51,746 nt of DNA from Candidatus Krumholzibacteriota bacterium (GCA_016931295.1 JAFGEZ010000012.1:70100-121845); one strand, 5' to 3'. Shown: positions 44,401 through 51,679, counted from the first letter of the stretch. Numbers and translations are program-made. The notes: a model not told the origin generated them from the letters alone.

Positions 44401-44432
44401 AAAAGGGGCGCGAGCCGTGCGGCCCGCGCCCC
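44401..44432 (-). terminator. intrinsic terminator of the secreted protein gene
   Basis: On the minus strand, an 8-base stem (CGCGCCCC/GGGGCGCG, with an extra inner GCC/GGC stem) is followed by four T, about 30 bases after the stop of the gene ending at 44463. Confidence 0.75.
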
Positions 44433-44462
44433 CGATTCGTTCAAACATGCGGGATCTCTCCG

Positions 44463-45056
44463 TTACCGGTACATCCCCTTGATCGCGCCCCAGGTCGAGC
44501 CCTCCGTCGCCGTGTTGCACGAGCAGGACGGGTCGGTGGGGTCGCAGGCGAGGTAGAAGCCGCCGAGGACGTTGACCTGCGTCTTCGCCACATCGCAGAT
44601 CGAGACGTGCGGCGCGCTCGGATCGATCGCCCCGGGGTCGGCGACGACCGTGATGGTCTTCGTCGACGTCGTCATCCAGATGACGTTGATCGTGCCGATC
44701 CAGATCCAGTCGGAGCTGGCGCCGTAGCATTCCTGCTGCCACACCGTCGAGATGCCCGTGTAGATGCTCGTGCCGAGCTGGAGGGTGTTGGCCGGCCACG
44801 TCGTCGCCTGCTCGATGTAATCGACGGCGCCCACCGCGCCGCCCATGTCGATCATGAACTGCGCACCGTTGATGCCGTCGGGGCCGGCGTCGCTCCGGTA
44901 GTAGAAGATCGTGATGTCGGCAGCGACGAACTGGGTGATGTCCTCGTCGCAGGCCGCGTGGCTCAGGGTGCCGTAGAGGCCGATCGAGCCCTCGTGCGCC
45001 GATGCGCCGAACGCCAGCAGAAGCACCAGGAATGCGCTCAATGACAGTTTCTTCAT
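44463..45056 (-). CDS. secreted hypothetical protein (orphan, signal peptide)
   Basis: The 197-residue protein has a clean signal peptide (MKKLSLSAFLVLLLAFGASA) and a GGAGGAGAACG ribosome-binding site. The mature part begins HEGSIGLYGTLSHAACDED, is Trp/Ile/Thr-rich and probably beta-structured. It has a Cys cluster near the end (CDVAKT, YLACDPTDPSCSC) and terminates in ATEGSTWGAIKGMYR. I do not recognise a named family. The tail resembles that of many lineage-specific secreted proteins of FCB-related genomes (recollection, not checked). It has its own near-consensus promoter and terminator, so it is a single-gene unit, probably well expressed. Confidence 0.7.
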   Translation of the reverse strand: MKKLSLSAFLVLLLAFGASAHEGSIGLYGTLSHAACDEDITQFVAADITIFYYRSDAGPDGINGAQFMIDMGGAVGAVDYIEQATTWPANTLQLGTSIYTGISTVWQQECYGASSDWIWIGTINVIWMTTSTKTITVVADPGAIDPSAPHVSICDVAKTQVNVLGGFYLACDPTDPSCSCNTATEGSTWGAIKGMYR

Positions 45057-45121
45057 CGTTCTCCTCCTTCGTTCACGTTTCCCCGTGCCGGTTTCGTATG
45101 CGTCGTGCCCGATTCCGCCCG

Positions 45122-45151
45122 AATGTAGCCGCAGCCTCGAACGCGTGTCAA
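45122..45151 (-). promoter_or_regulatory. sigma-70 promoter of the secreted protein gene
   Basis: On the minus strand, TTGACA (45151-45146) and TACATT (45127-45122) are 18 bases apart, about 65 bases before the start codon at 45056. Confidence 0.75.
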
Positions 45152-45157
45152 GAAGAT

Positions 45158-45565
45158 TTATCGATCCTCCGCCCCGAGTCCCGGCACCCGGTGCGCATGC
45201 TCGCCGAGCAGCGGGAGATGCCAGTATTCCCCGAACAGCGCCTTCACGAACCCCATGACGGCGAGCACGAGCGCCGCGAGGGACGTGACGAGCTGCACGA
45301 GTCCGACCACGATGAGACCGAAGAGCCGCAGGCGTCCGAGGGTCAGCTCGAGTATGATCGCGAGGATCACCAGCGCGACCTCGGCGACGAGAAGCAGCAC
45401 TCCCTGCCTCGCGTGGTAATGGACGAAGGGATCGTCCCCCCCCTTCGAAAGCGAGAAGAAGCAGACGAAGGGAACGTACGCGACGGCAGCGATCCATCGG
45501 GACCGTTCGCCCGGTTCGGGCCGTTCCGCCTCGCCGACGATTTCTTCGCGCGGCGTCTCTTCCAT
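45158..45565 (-). CDS. DUF4870-like small membrane protein
   Basis: The 135-residue protein has a polar N-terminus and three hydrophobic segments: WIAAVAYVPFVCFFSL, LLLVAEVALVILAIIL and LFGLIVVGLVQLVTSLAALVLAVMGF. The motif DPFVHYHARQGVLLLV is typical of the DUF4870/TM2-like family, whose function is unknown. AAGGAG precedes the ATG. It lies 20 bases after the TPR gene and is probably cotranscribed with it. Confidence 0.75.
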   Translation of the reverse strand: MEETPREEIVGEAERPEPGERSRWIAAVAYVPFVCFFSLSKGGDDPFVHYHARQGVLLLVAEVALVILAIILELTLGRLRLFGLIVVGLVQLVTSLAALVLAVMGFVKALFGEYWHLPLLGEHAHRVPGLGAEDR

Positions 45566-45585
45566 CCGGTCTCCTTCCCCGTGTC

Positions 45586-46251
45586 CTAGCCGCGAAGGAT
45601 CTCGAGTTCCGTCTCGATGTCGCGGCGTTCGAGACCGTCCGTTTTCTCGAGAAGCATCTCGAGGATCCCGATCGCCCGATCGACGTTCGCGGCGAGCTTG
45701 AATGTCTCCGCGGCGCGTTCGAGGTAGAGCGCGGCCATGAAGTCGTTCGTCTCCGGATGGGTGGCGATCTCGAGGTAGATCTCCGCCGCCTCGGCGTAGC
45801 GACGCTCGTTCTCGAGGGCGACGGCCTTGCCGTCCTTCGCCGCGTCCCGGTAGAAGGGGTATTTCCCCGACTGCCGGAGATACCGGTCGAAGGCCTCGAT
45901 CGCCTGTGCGTTCCGTCCGCCCTGCAGGGCGCACACACCGAGGAAATACTCGGCGTGGGCCCCTTCGCGGAGGCGTCCGTACCGCTCGACGACGAGCTTG
46001 AATATCTCCTCCGCCGTCCGGACGTCCCCGCCCCGGTAGGAACTCACTCCCTCCGCGAACTGGGAGACGGCGGATTCGTGGGAACGCGAACGCGAGCCGT
46101 TCAGCCAGAAACCCCCGGCGACGAGGGCGACGATGACGATGAGGACGACGAACACCGTGTTCTGGTGCTCGCGGAGGTACTCCCACGCCTCGACGGTCGT
46201 GGTGAGAAACCGGTCCTCCCTGATCTCTTTTCTGCTCAGTCGTTTCGACAC
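45586..46251 (-). CDS. membrane-anchored TPR protein (YfgM-like)
   Basis: The 221-residue protein has a basic N-terminus, one membrane helix near residues 32-52 (TVFVVLIVIVALVAGGFWL) and five or so tetratricopeptide repeats such as FAEGVSSYRGGDVRTAEEIF and YFLGVCALQGGRNAQAIEAF. The topology matches YfgM/TPR_21 proteins, periplasmic chaperone-like partners of the Sec translocon and BamB neighbours. The start is GTG 46251 with a perfect AGGAGG eight bases upstream. The specific partner is unknown. Confidence 0.75.
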   Translation of the reverse strand: MSKRLSRKEIREDRFLTTTVEAWEYLREHQNTVFVVLIVIVALVAGGFWLNGSRSRSHESAVSQFAEGVSSYRGGDVRTAEEIFKLVVERYGRLREGAHAEYFLGVCALQGGRNAQAIEAFDRYLRQSGKYPFYRDAAKDGKAVALENERRYAEAAEIYLEIATHPETNDFMAALYLERAAETFKLAANVDRAIGILEMLLEKTDGLERRDIETELEILRG

Positions 46252-46404
46252 CTGGCGGACCTCCTGTTGCTATCTATAATAAACACGCGACCCGCTGTCT
46301 TTTCAAGGGAAATCAGGCGGAGACCTCACGGAAACCTGTTGACAGCCAGCGATTTCCCCGCCAGACTTCCCACGATCGGCATCAACCGGACCGAAGGAGG
46401 GGCC
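46252..46404. promoter_or_regulatory. divergent promoter region between TPR protein and PP2C phosphatase
   Basis: For the plus strand a perfect -10 TATAAT lies at 46275-46280, but its -35 (CTGGCG) is poor. For the minus strand TTGAAA (46306-46301) and TATTAT (46281-46276) are 19 bases apart. Both transcripts may share this AT-rich core. Confidence 0.4.
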
Positions 46405-48915
46405 GTGAACGGACTCCTTCGCGCCGGCGCCGTCGCCGGCGCGCTCTTCATCGCGCTTCTCGCCGTCCCGGGGGCCCGGGAAATCCCGCGCGCTCCGTAC
46501 ACCGGTATCTACCATCGCAACCTCATCATCCAGGAGATCGCGCCGGACAGCCCCAACGCCGGACTCGACCTGCAACGCGGCGATCGCATCCTCGCAGTGG
46601 GCGGCGTCGTCCCGCGGAACCTCAACCACTTCCGCCGTCTCGAGTCGACGGGGCGGATCGGCGAGACGAGGACGTGGACCATCGCGCGCGGCGATTCGAT
46701 CTTCGATGCGCCGGTCGCGGGCGCCGCGGCGGGACCGGACCGGATCGCCCGGAAAACGGCGTTCTTCATCCTCGGCATGATCTTCGTCGTGGCAGGCATC
46801 ATCGTCTTTCTCCGCCGGCCGGACGTGCTCGGCGTCCTCTTCCTCGTCAACTGTTCCCTTTTCGCCTTCATCATGACCGAGCGGCCCTCGACCGGCGTCC
46901 CCTTCCTCCATATCGCCGGGGAGCTAATCTACGATTTCAGCATCATCTTCCTCCCCGCCACCTTCCTCCATTTCTTCCTGCGTTTCCCCGGCACCGAGAT
47001 CAGGCGGGGCACGCGGCGCTCGATCGCCGTCCGGGTCCTCTATCTCCCACCGGCCGTCCTCTTCGTGTCGACATTCGTCATGGCGCTCTACCGGTACACC
47101 TTCGGGATGCACGCGGGGAACGACACGGTGCTGATCGCCGCGACGGCCCTCTCCTGGCCGGTCTACATCCTCTGGTCCATGGCGGCGTTCACCCGGACGT
47201 GGCGGGCCTCGCCCGCCGGCCAGCGGCTGAAGTTCAGGATCGCCTTCGCGGGGCTCCTCCTGGGCATCGTCCCCTTCATCGTCGTCATGCTCCTGCGGCA
47301 GTTCGCCCCGGGGATCGCCATGTCGCATGCGCACCTCTCGGTCCTCTTCTTCTCATTCGTCATCGTCTCCTTCGCCTACGCGATCCTCAAGCACGACGCG
47401 TTCAACATGACAAGCTTCTTCCGGCGAAGCCTCTCGGGGCTGATACTCGCCGGGCTGCTCGTGACCGGCTGGATACTGCTCGTGCAGATCCCCGGCGAAT
47501 CCTTCGCCCGGCTCGGCCTCGGCCGATCCGTCGTCGCCGTCGCCGCCGTGGTGCTCCTCTCGATGGCGGTCATTCCGGCCCGGCGACTCGTACAGCGTCT
47601 CGTCGACCGCGCCTTTCTCCGTGGCAGGAAGATCTTCAGGGCGGAGGTCGTCTCCTTTACGCGCCGCATCCAGTGCATGATGAACGTCGACGAGATCGCC
47701 TCCTTCGCGACGGCCGAGATGCGGAACCTCTTCAGGCCTGACGCCGTCCATCTCTATCTCCGCGACGCGCAGGGGCGATACACCCATGCGCAAAGCGAAC
47801 CGGCGTCCGTGAGGCCTCCCCTGACGAGCCTGCCCTCCGAGGCGGCCATCGTGCGCATGGCGACGGAGGACGGGCAGCCGGTCATGATCGAGTATTTCGA
47901 CCATCTCTGGCTGACGAACCGCCTCGATCGCGCATCGCGGGAGCTCCTGTCCATCTCGGCCGCATCCGTCGTCGTTCCCCTGCGTGAACACGGCGAACTG
48001 CTCGGCTTCTTCCTTCTCGGGCGCAAGGGAAGCGGCGCGCCCTATACCGGCGAGGAGGCCGAGGTGCTCGAACTCGTCGGCGAACGGAGCGCCGCGGCGC
48101 TGAAGAGCATCCAGCTGTACGGCGATTCCCTCGAGAAGGATCGTCTCCAGGAGGAGCTTCAACTCGCGCGCGACATCCAGGAACGTCTCCTGCCCGGCCG
48201 ACCTCCCGAGATGAAAAGCGCGGAGCTCCGCGCCGGACTGAGGACATCGAAGGAGATGGGAGGCGACTTCTACGACTGGCTCGAGCTGGGGCCCGGGCGC
48301 GTGGGCATCGCCGTCGCGGACGTCTCCGGCAAGGGGATCCCGGCGACGATCCTCATGACGACCCTCCAGGCGTCCTTTCGCGCCGAGGCGGTACGCGGTC
48401 GCGGGCCGGCCGAGGTCCTCGCATCGCTCAACGCGTCGCTCTACCGCCGGAGCGATCCGGCGAAGTTCGCGACCTTCTTCTACGGGGTCTACGACGAGGA
48501 GCGCGGCACCCTCCACTACTCCAACGGCGGCTCCTTCCCCCCCGTCATCGTCGGCGCAGACGGACGCCTCGAGCGGTTGCACCGCGGGGGCATCCTCATC
48601 GGCGTCGACGAGGAAAGCACCTACCGGGAGGGAATGGTGAAATTGCGGCCGGGAGACGTTCTTGTCATCTACACGGACGGCTTCATCGACCAGGAGAACG
48701 AGCACGGCGAACCGTTCGGGGAACAGAATTTGATACAATATTTCAGAGATAACGCACGTTTATCCATCGATGAACTGATGGACAAGTTATTTGCCACGCT
48801 TCTCGCATTTGGCCACAATATTGTGAAAGATGACATGACCGTCCTCCTTCTCCGACGCAAGGCGCCAGTAGCAGACCGCGGCACGGTATATTCCGCAAAT
48901 CCAATTCCGGAGTGA
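46405..48915 (+). CDS. PDZ / multi-TM / GAF / PP2C (SpoIIE-type) serine phosphatase
   Basis: The 836-residue membrane protein probably dephosphorylates an anti-sigma antagonist, as RsbU does. TM1 is at residues 5-20. A PDZ-like domain follows (IIQEIAPDSPNAGLDLQRGDRILAVGG, about 38-65), then eight or so further helices (about 115-390) and a GAF domain (about 415-570). The PP2C domain (about 595-825) has RDIQERLLPG, MGGDFYDW, VADVSGKGIPATILM, FFYGVYDEERGTLHYSNGG, VIYTDGF and KDDMTVLLLRR, so all metal-binding Asp residues are present. The PDZ between TM1 and TM2 recalls the sensor module of ComP-type kinases. GAAGGAGG precedes the GTG at 46405. Confidence 0.88.
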   Translation: MNGLLRAGAVAGALFIALLAVPGAREIPRAPYTGIYHRNLIIQEIAPDSPNAGLDLQRGDRILAVGGVVPRNLNHFRRLESTGRIGETRTWTIARGDSIFDAPVAGAAAGPDRIARKTAFFILGMIFVVAGIIVFLRRPDVLGVLFLVNCSLFAFIMTERPSTGVPFLHIAGELIYDFSIIFLPATFLHFFLRFPGTEIRRGTRRSIAVRVLYLPPAVLFVSTFVMALYRYTFGMHAGNDTVLIAATALSWPVYILWSMAAFTRTWRASPAGQRLKFRIAFAGLLLGIVPFIVVMLLRQFAPGIAMSHAHLSVLFFSFVIVSFAYAILKHDAFNMTSFFRRSLSGLILAGLLVTGWILLVQIPGESFARLGLGRSVVAVAAVVLLSMAVIPARRLVQRLVDRAFLRGRKIFRAEVVSFTRRIQCMMNVDEIASFATAEMRNLFRPDAVHLYLRDAQGRYTHAQSEPASVRPPLTSLPSEAAIVRMATEDGQPVMIEYFDHLWLTNRLDRASRELLSISAASVVVPLREHGELLGFFLLGRKGSGAPYTGEEAEVLELVGERSAAALKSIQLYGDSLEKDRLQEELQLARDIQERLLPGRPPEMKSAELRAGLRTSKEMGGDFYDWLELGPGRVGIAVADVSGKGIPATILMTTLQASFRAEAVRGRGPAEVLASLNASLYRRSDPAKFATFFYGVYDEERGTLHYSNGGSFPPVIVGADGRLERLHRGGILIGVDEESTYREGMVKLRPGDVLVIYTDGFIDQENEHGEPFGEQNLIQYFRDNARLSIDELMDKLFATLLAFGHNIVKDDMTVLLLRRKAPVADRGTVYSANPIPE

Positions 48916-48929
48916 TGTTAGCGCGGCAT

Positions 48930-48956
48930 GTGCCCCATTTACGCCCGTAAAGGCAC
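48930..48956 (+). repeat. stem-loop after the PP2C gene
   Basis: GTGCC-CCA-TTTAC-GCCC-GTAAA-GGCAC folds into a ten-pair stem with one three-base bulge, 15 bases after the stop. It has no T tail. Its loop region also provides a -35-like TTTACG with TATGCT 17 bases on (48961). Confidence 0.55.
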
Positions 48957-49050
48957 GGCGTATGCTATTTACTACAGCAGCGACGCTTCAGTGACGAAGC
49001 CGAGGATGACACCGGAACAGACACGCCAAACCGATACTGGGGGTGGTCAC

Positions 49051-49104
49051 ATGCTGCCGATCACAATCCTGCTCATAATCGACTTGCTGTGGTGGCTGCG
49101 GTGA
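49051..49104 (+). CDS. candidate 17-residue hydrophobic micro-ORF (MLPITILLIIDLLWWLR)
   Basis: The ORF starts at an ATG with GGGGGTGG about five bases upstream and encodes only hydrophobic residues ending WWLR. It could be an attenuation-type leader peptide, with two Trp codons and many Leu and Ile codons, or a type I toxin-like membrane peptide. A strong inverted repeat follows 24 bases after the stop. Length alone makes it uncertain. Confidence 0.35.
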   Translation: MLPITILLIIDLLWWLR

Positions 49105-49128
49105 TCGTGGGGTAGCTCTCCGAGAGAG

Positions 49129-49174
49129 ATGAATGTTCCCGTCCGGTCGGCGACGATCCGGCGGGAATATTCAT
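49129..49174. repeat. long imperfect inverted repeat, 17-18 base arms
   Basis: The left arm 49129-49146 and right arm 49158-49174 are complementary except for one wobble and one bulged T, around an 11-base loop. The arms begin and end ATGAAT/ATTCAT with a CCGG core. The stability is striking for an intergenic region and suggests a transcribed hairpin. Confidence 0.7.
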
Positions 49175-49273
49175 ATGCGCACCGGTCGCCCCGCAGAGCC
49201 CCGACTGCACATCGTTGTTTGTCCTGCCATCTTTGATATCTAATCGAATATATCAAGCAACATGTTCAACCGC

Positions 49274-49294
49274 TTGTATCATATACTGATACAA
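49274..49294. promoter_or_regulatory. operator-like perfect palindrome TTGTATCA-N5-TGATACAA
   Basis: Perfect 8-base arms flank TATAC, 26 bases before the -35 of a near-consensus promoter. Its size and symmetry fit a dimeric repressor or activator site. Part of the motif (GTATCA) recurs at 49350-49355 just after the promoter. Confidence 0.6.
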
Positions 49295-49319
49295 AGTGAT
49301 AATGAACTGTATTTTTTTC

Positions 49320-49347
49320 TTGACATGCACAATTGAAGGTATATACT
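49320..49347 (+). promoter_or_regulatory. near-consensus sigma-70 promoter
   Basis: TTGACA (49320-49325) and TATACT (49342-49347) are 16 bases apart. No protein-coding gene follows on this strand before a bidirectional terminator, so it should produce a short non-coding RNA. Confidence 0.75.
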
Positions 49348-49353
49348 CGGTAT

Positions 49354-49495
49354 CAAAACGAGGCAACGGTCGACTACGCGGTCGTGATCCGTCTGCTCTC
49401 AAGCCAATCTCAGAAGCGAAGCGATCTTGCTGCTCAGGCCTCTGAAGAGTGGTTCGGACACGTCACGCAGTGTAGTTCCGGCGTCTCGTTTTTTT
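49354..49495 (+). ncRNA. candidate structured small RNA of about 145 nt
   Basis: The expected transcript begins near 49354 and ends in a T-run (49489-49495). Its ends are complementary: AAAACGAG (49355-49362) pairs with CTCGTTTT (49485-49492). Internal stems include ACGG..CGAC-loop-GTCG..CCGT (49366-49392) and an AGC..AGC/GCTGCT stem near 49414-49433. It does not show tmRNA, RNase P or SRP RNA signatures. The open frame across it (49333-50004) runs through a tRNA gene and is not credible. Confidence 0.5.
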
Positions 49496-49501
49496 CTAGG
49501 A

Positions 49502-49543
49502 AAAAGGGAATCGACCCCGTTCACGCGGAGCCGATTCCCTTTT
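49502..49543. terminator. bidirectional intrinsic terminator
   Basis: AAAAGGGAATCG (49502-49513) and CGATTCCCTTTT (49532-49543) form a perfect 12-base stem with A-run and T-run at its ends. It can stop the plus-strand small RNA and the minus-strand tRNA-Arg transcript. Confidence 0.85.
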
Positions 49544-49550
49544 CTGTATC

Positions 49551-49627
49551 TGGCGCCCCCGGCATGACTCGAACATGCGACACCCGGTTTAGGAAACCGG
49601 TGCTCTATCCACCTGAGCTACGGGGGC
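49551..49627 (-). tRNA. tRNA-Arg (anticodon CCT)
   Basis: On the minus strand the acceptor is GCCCCCG/CGGGGGC, with D-arm TAGCTCAGGTGGATAGAGC. The anticodon stem CCGGT/ACCGG holds loop TTCCTAA. The T-arm contains TGTTCGAGTCA. Discriminator G and encoded CCA end at 49551. Confidence 0.96.
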
Positions 49628-49688
49628 GTGTATCCGCGACGCCTGCGCCCGCCGCGTTCGTCGTCGGGGCCTGCTGCGGGCTCCCGGA

Positions 49689-49717
49689 ATATTACGCGCC
49701 GAGAGGTTCCATGGCAA
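49689..49717 (-). promoter_or_regulatory. sigma-70-type promoter upstream of tRNA-Arg(CCT)
   Basis: On the minus strand TTGCCA (49717-49712) and TAATAT (49694-49689) are 17 bases apart, about 60 bases before the mature tRNA 5' end and just after the apt stop. Confidence 0.55.
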
Positions 49718-49737
49718 ACGAAATGTGCCGACGACGC

Positions 49738-50256
49738 CTAGTCGGAGAGGATCGAGAAGACGGGACGATCCCCGAGGCGGGCGCGTCCGCCGAGCTCGGC
49801 CAGTTCCACGACGAAGGCGATCTCGACGATCCGTCCCCCCTGCCCCTCTATCAGCTCGACGGCGGCAGCCGCGCTGCCGCCGGTCGCCAGGAGGTCGTCG
49901 ACGAGGAGGATGCGATCGCCTGCGGACACGGCATCGGCATGCATCTCGATCGTCGCTTCGCCGTACTCGAGGGCGTAGCTCCTGGACACCGTCGTCGCCG
50001 GTAACTTTCCCGGCTTGCGGAGCAGAACGAGGCCCGTCCGGAGACGGTCGGCGAGAACGGCCCCGAAGACGAAGCCCCGGGCCTCGATCGCCGCGATCGC
50101 GTCGATCCGGCGGCCGTCGTAGCGGGCGGCGAACACGTCGTTCGTCTCGCGGAACGCCTCCGGATCGAGCAGGATCGTGCTGATATCCCTGAAGAGTATC
50201 CCCGGTTTCGGGAAGTCGGGGATCGATCGCATGGCCGATTTCACCTTTTCATTCAC
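49738..50256 (-). CDS. apt: adenine phosphoribosyltransferase
   Basis: Apt converts adenine and PRPP to AMP for purine salvage. The 172-residue protein begins NEKVKSAMRSIPDFPKPGILFRD. It contains DAIAAIEARGFVFGAVLA and LRKPGKLPATTVS. The PRPP-binding loop is ILLVDDLLATGGSAAAAVEL. A GTG at 50256 with AAGGAG upstream gives the normal length. It overlaps the 3' end of the sigma factor gene by eight bases. Confidence 0.95.
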   Translation of the reverse strand: MNEKVKSAMRSIPDFPKPGILFRDISTILLDPEAFRETNDVFAARYDGRRIDAIAAIEARGFVFGAVLADRLRTGLVLLRKPGKLPATTVSRSYALEYGEATIEMHADAVSAGDRILLVDDLLATGGSAAAAVELIEGQGGRIVEIAFVVELAELGGRARLGDRPVFSILSD

Positions 50257-51097
50257 GTCGTCTGTTCTCCTTGTTGCCGGGGCCCTCGGCGGCAGCCGCA
50301 TCGAGCAGGCAGCGCAGCTTCCTGAGGGCGCGCATCTCGAGCTGCCGCACACGTTCGCGCGAGACGTGGACCACCTTTCCCGTCTCCGCGAGGGTATGCG
50401 GCTCCCCGTCCTCGAAGCCGTAGCGGATCTTGAGAATCAGGCGCTCACGGTCCGAGAGTCGCTCGAGGAGCGCCTGGAGATGCTCGTGCTCGATCTGCTG
50501 CATGATGATCTTCTCGGGATCGGAATGCGAGATCGGTTCGTAGCGCGATGCGAGCTGTTTGTAGGTGTCGATGCTGCTCGCCACGTCGAGCGCCCGGATG
50601 TTCTGCACGAGCTCCTCGAGCATCCGGTATTTCTTCATCGACACGCCGAGACGCGTCGCCCGATCCTCCGTCGGAAGATCGCGGCACGTTTCCTCGATCG
50701 CGACGAATTTCGTCATGAGCTGGAAGACGTGTATCGGTATCCGGATCGTGCGGGAATGGTTCGAGATGGCGCGGACGATCGCCTGCCTGATCCACCAGGA
50801 GGAATAGGTGCTGAACCGGTAGCCGAGCTCGGGATCGAACCGGCTCACCGCCTTGATCAGACCGAGATTCCCCTCCTCGATCAGATCGAGAAAGGGAACG
50901 CCGTAGGACGCGTAGGACCGTGCGATCGTGATGACGAGTTTCAGGTTGCTGATGATCAGCCGCCTGCGGGCTTCCTCGTCCCCCCGCCGGACGCGCCGGG
51001 CGAGGTCGACCTCCTCCTCCTTCGTGAGAAGGGGATACCGGCTGATATCCCGGAAGTACCGTTTCTGCAGCTGCTCGATGTCTTCCTGGTCCTTCAT
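50249..51097 (-). CDS. rpoS: RpoS-like sigma-70 family sigma factor (group 1/2)
   Basis: The 282-residue sigma factor lacks region 1.1 and has region 1.2 (YFRDISRYPLLTKEEEVDLARRV). Region 2 is complete: IISNLKLVITIARSYASYGVPFLDLIEEGNLGLIKAV, FSTYSSWWIRQAIVRAI. Regions 3 and 4 follow (LSDRERLILKIRYGF, VSRERVRQLEMRALRKLR). The size and the preceding M23 lipoprotein gene recall the nlpD-rpoS pair of Proteobacteria, which is the basis for the symbol. It could equally be a lineage-specific group 2 factor. The start is the ATG at 51097, with an alternative GTG two codons upstream. Confidence 0.85.
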   Translation of the reverse strand: MKDQEDIEQLQKRYFRDISRYPLLTKEEEVDLARRVRRGDEEARRRLIISNLKLVITIARSYASYGVPFLDLIEEGNLGLIKAVSRFDPELGYRFSTYSSWWIRQAIVRAISNHSRTIRIPIHVFQLMTKFVAIEETCRDLPTEDRATRLGVSMKKYRMLEELVQNIRALDVASSIDTYKQLASRYEPISHSDPEKIIMQQIEHEHLQALLERLSDRERLILKIRYGFEDGEPHTLAETGKVVHVSRERVRQLEMRALRKLRCLLDAAAAEGPGNKENRRRE

Positions 51098-51125
51098 GCC
51101 CACTCTCGCGCGACAGGTCGCCGGA

Positions 51126-51653
51126 TCAGAGGAACCCGAGCGGATCGACGGGCGCCCCGGCGCGGCGTATCTCGAAATGGAGGTGCGTCCCCGTCGCGTT
51201 TCCGCTCGACCCGATCCGTCCGATCACCTGGCCCCGCTCGACCTTCTCGCCCGCCCGCACGGCGAGCGTCCCGAGATGCGCATAGGCGCTCGACCATCGT
51301 CTGCCGTGGTCGATGACCACGATCATGCCGAATCCGCGCTGCTTGCCCGCGAAGGAGACCGTGCCCGGCGCCGCGGCGAGCACCATCTCGCCGCGCTCGG
51401 CGTCGATGTCGACGCCGTTGTGGAACTCCCTCGTCCCGTAGCGAGGATGGCGGCGTGGACCGAAACGGCTCGTCACGCGGGCCGGCCGATACCCGTCGAG
51501 CGGCGGCGTGAAGGCGAAAGGCGCCTCCACGCGGGCCGGGGTTTCCCGGGGCGTCGGAACCGTCCTCTCGCGCCTCTTGCCGCCGTGATACTTCGGCGAC
51601 GGCGAACACGCCGAAACAACGACGAGGAGTGTCGCGATCAGGAGCGCCGATCT
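51126..51653 (-). CDS. M23 family peptidase, NlpD-like lipoprotein (start unresolved)
   Basis: LytM-type endopeptidases or their inactive relatives cleave, or regulate cleavage of, peptidoglycan. The domain has the metal ligands GTREFHNGVDID (His, Asp) and THLHFEIRRAGAPVDPLGFL (HxH), so it looks active. In frame upstream lies a hydrophobic run SALLIATLLVVVSAC with a lipobox-like Cys at 51606-51608 and a Pro/Lys/Arg-rich linker. However, there is no ATG, GTG or TTG in that stretch; the first conventional start is GTG 51530, which would drop the signal. The true start may be non-canonical or masked by a sequence error. The gene directly follows tRNA-Pro and precedes the sigma factor by 28 bases. 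Confidence 0.8.
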   Translation of the reverse strand, partial: RSALLIATLLVVVSACSPSPKYHGGKRRERTVPTPRETPARVEAPFAFTPPLDGYRPARVTSRFGPRRHPRYGTREFHNGVDIDAERGEMVLAAAPGTVSFAGKQRGFGMIVVIDHGRRWSSAYAHLGTLAVRAGEKVERGQVIGRIGSSGNATGTHLHFEIRRAGAPVDPLGFL

Positions 51654-51679
51654 GTGACCCTGAAGACCCCTGAAAAGAG

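Noticed and set aside
49047-49256. 69-codon minus-strand frame over the inverted repeat
   Set aside because: It covers the hairpin and is Arg/His-rich with no ribosome-binding site; the antisense RNA idea does not need it.
49333-50004. 223-codon plus-strand frame
   Set aside because: It runs through the tRNA-Arg gene and antisense to apt, and its translation has no recognisable features.
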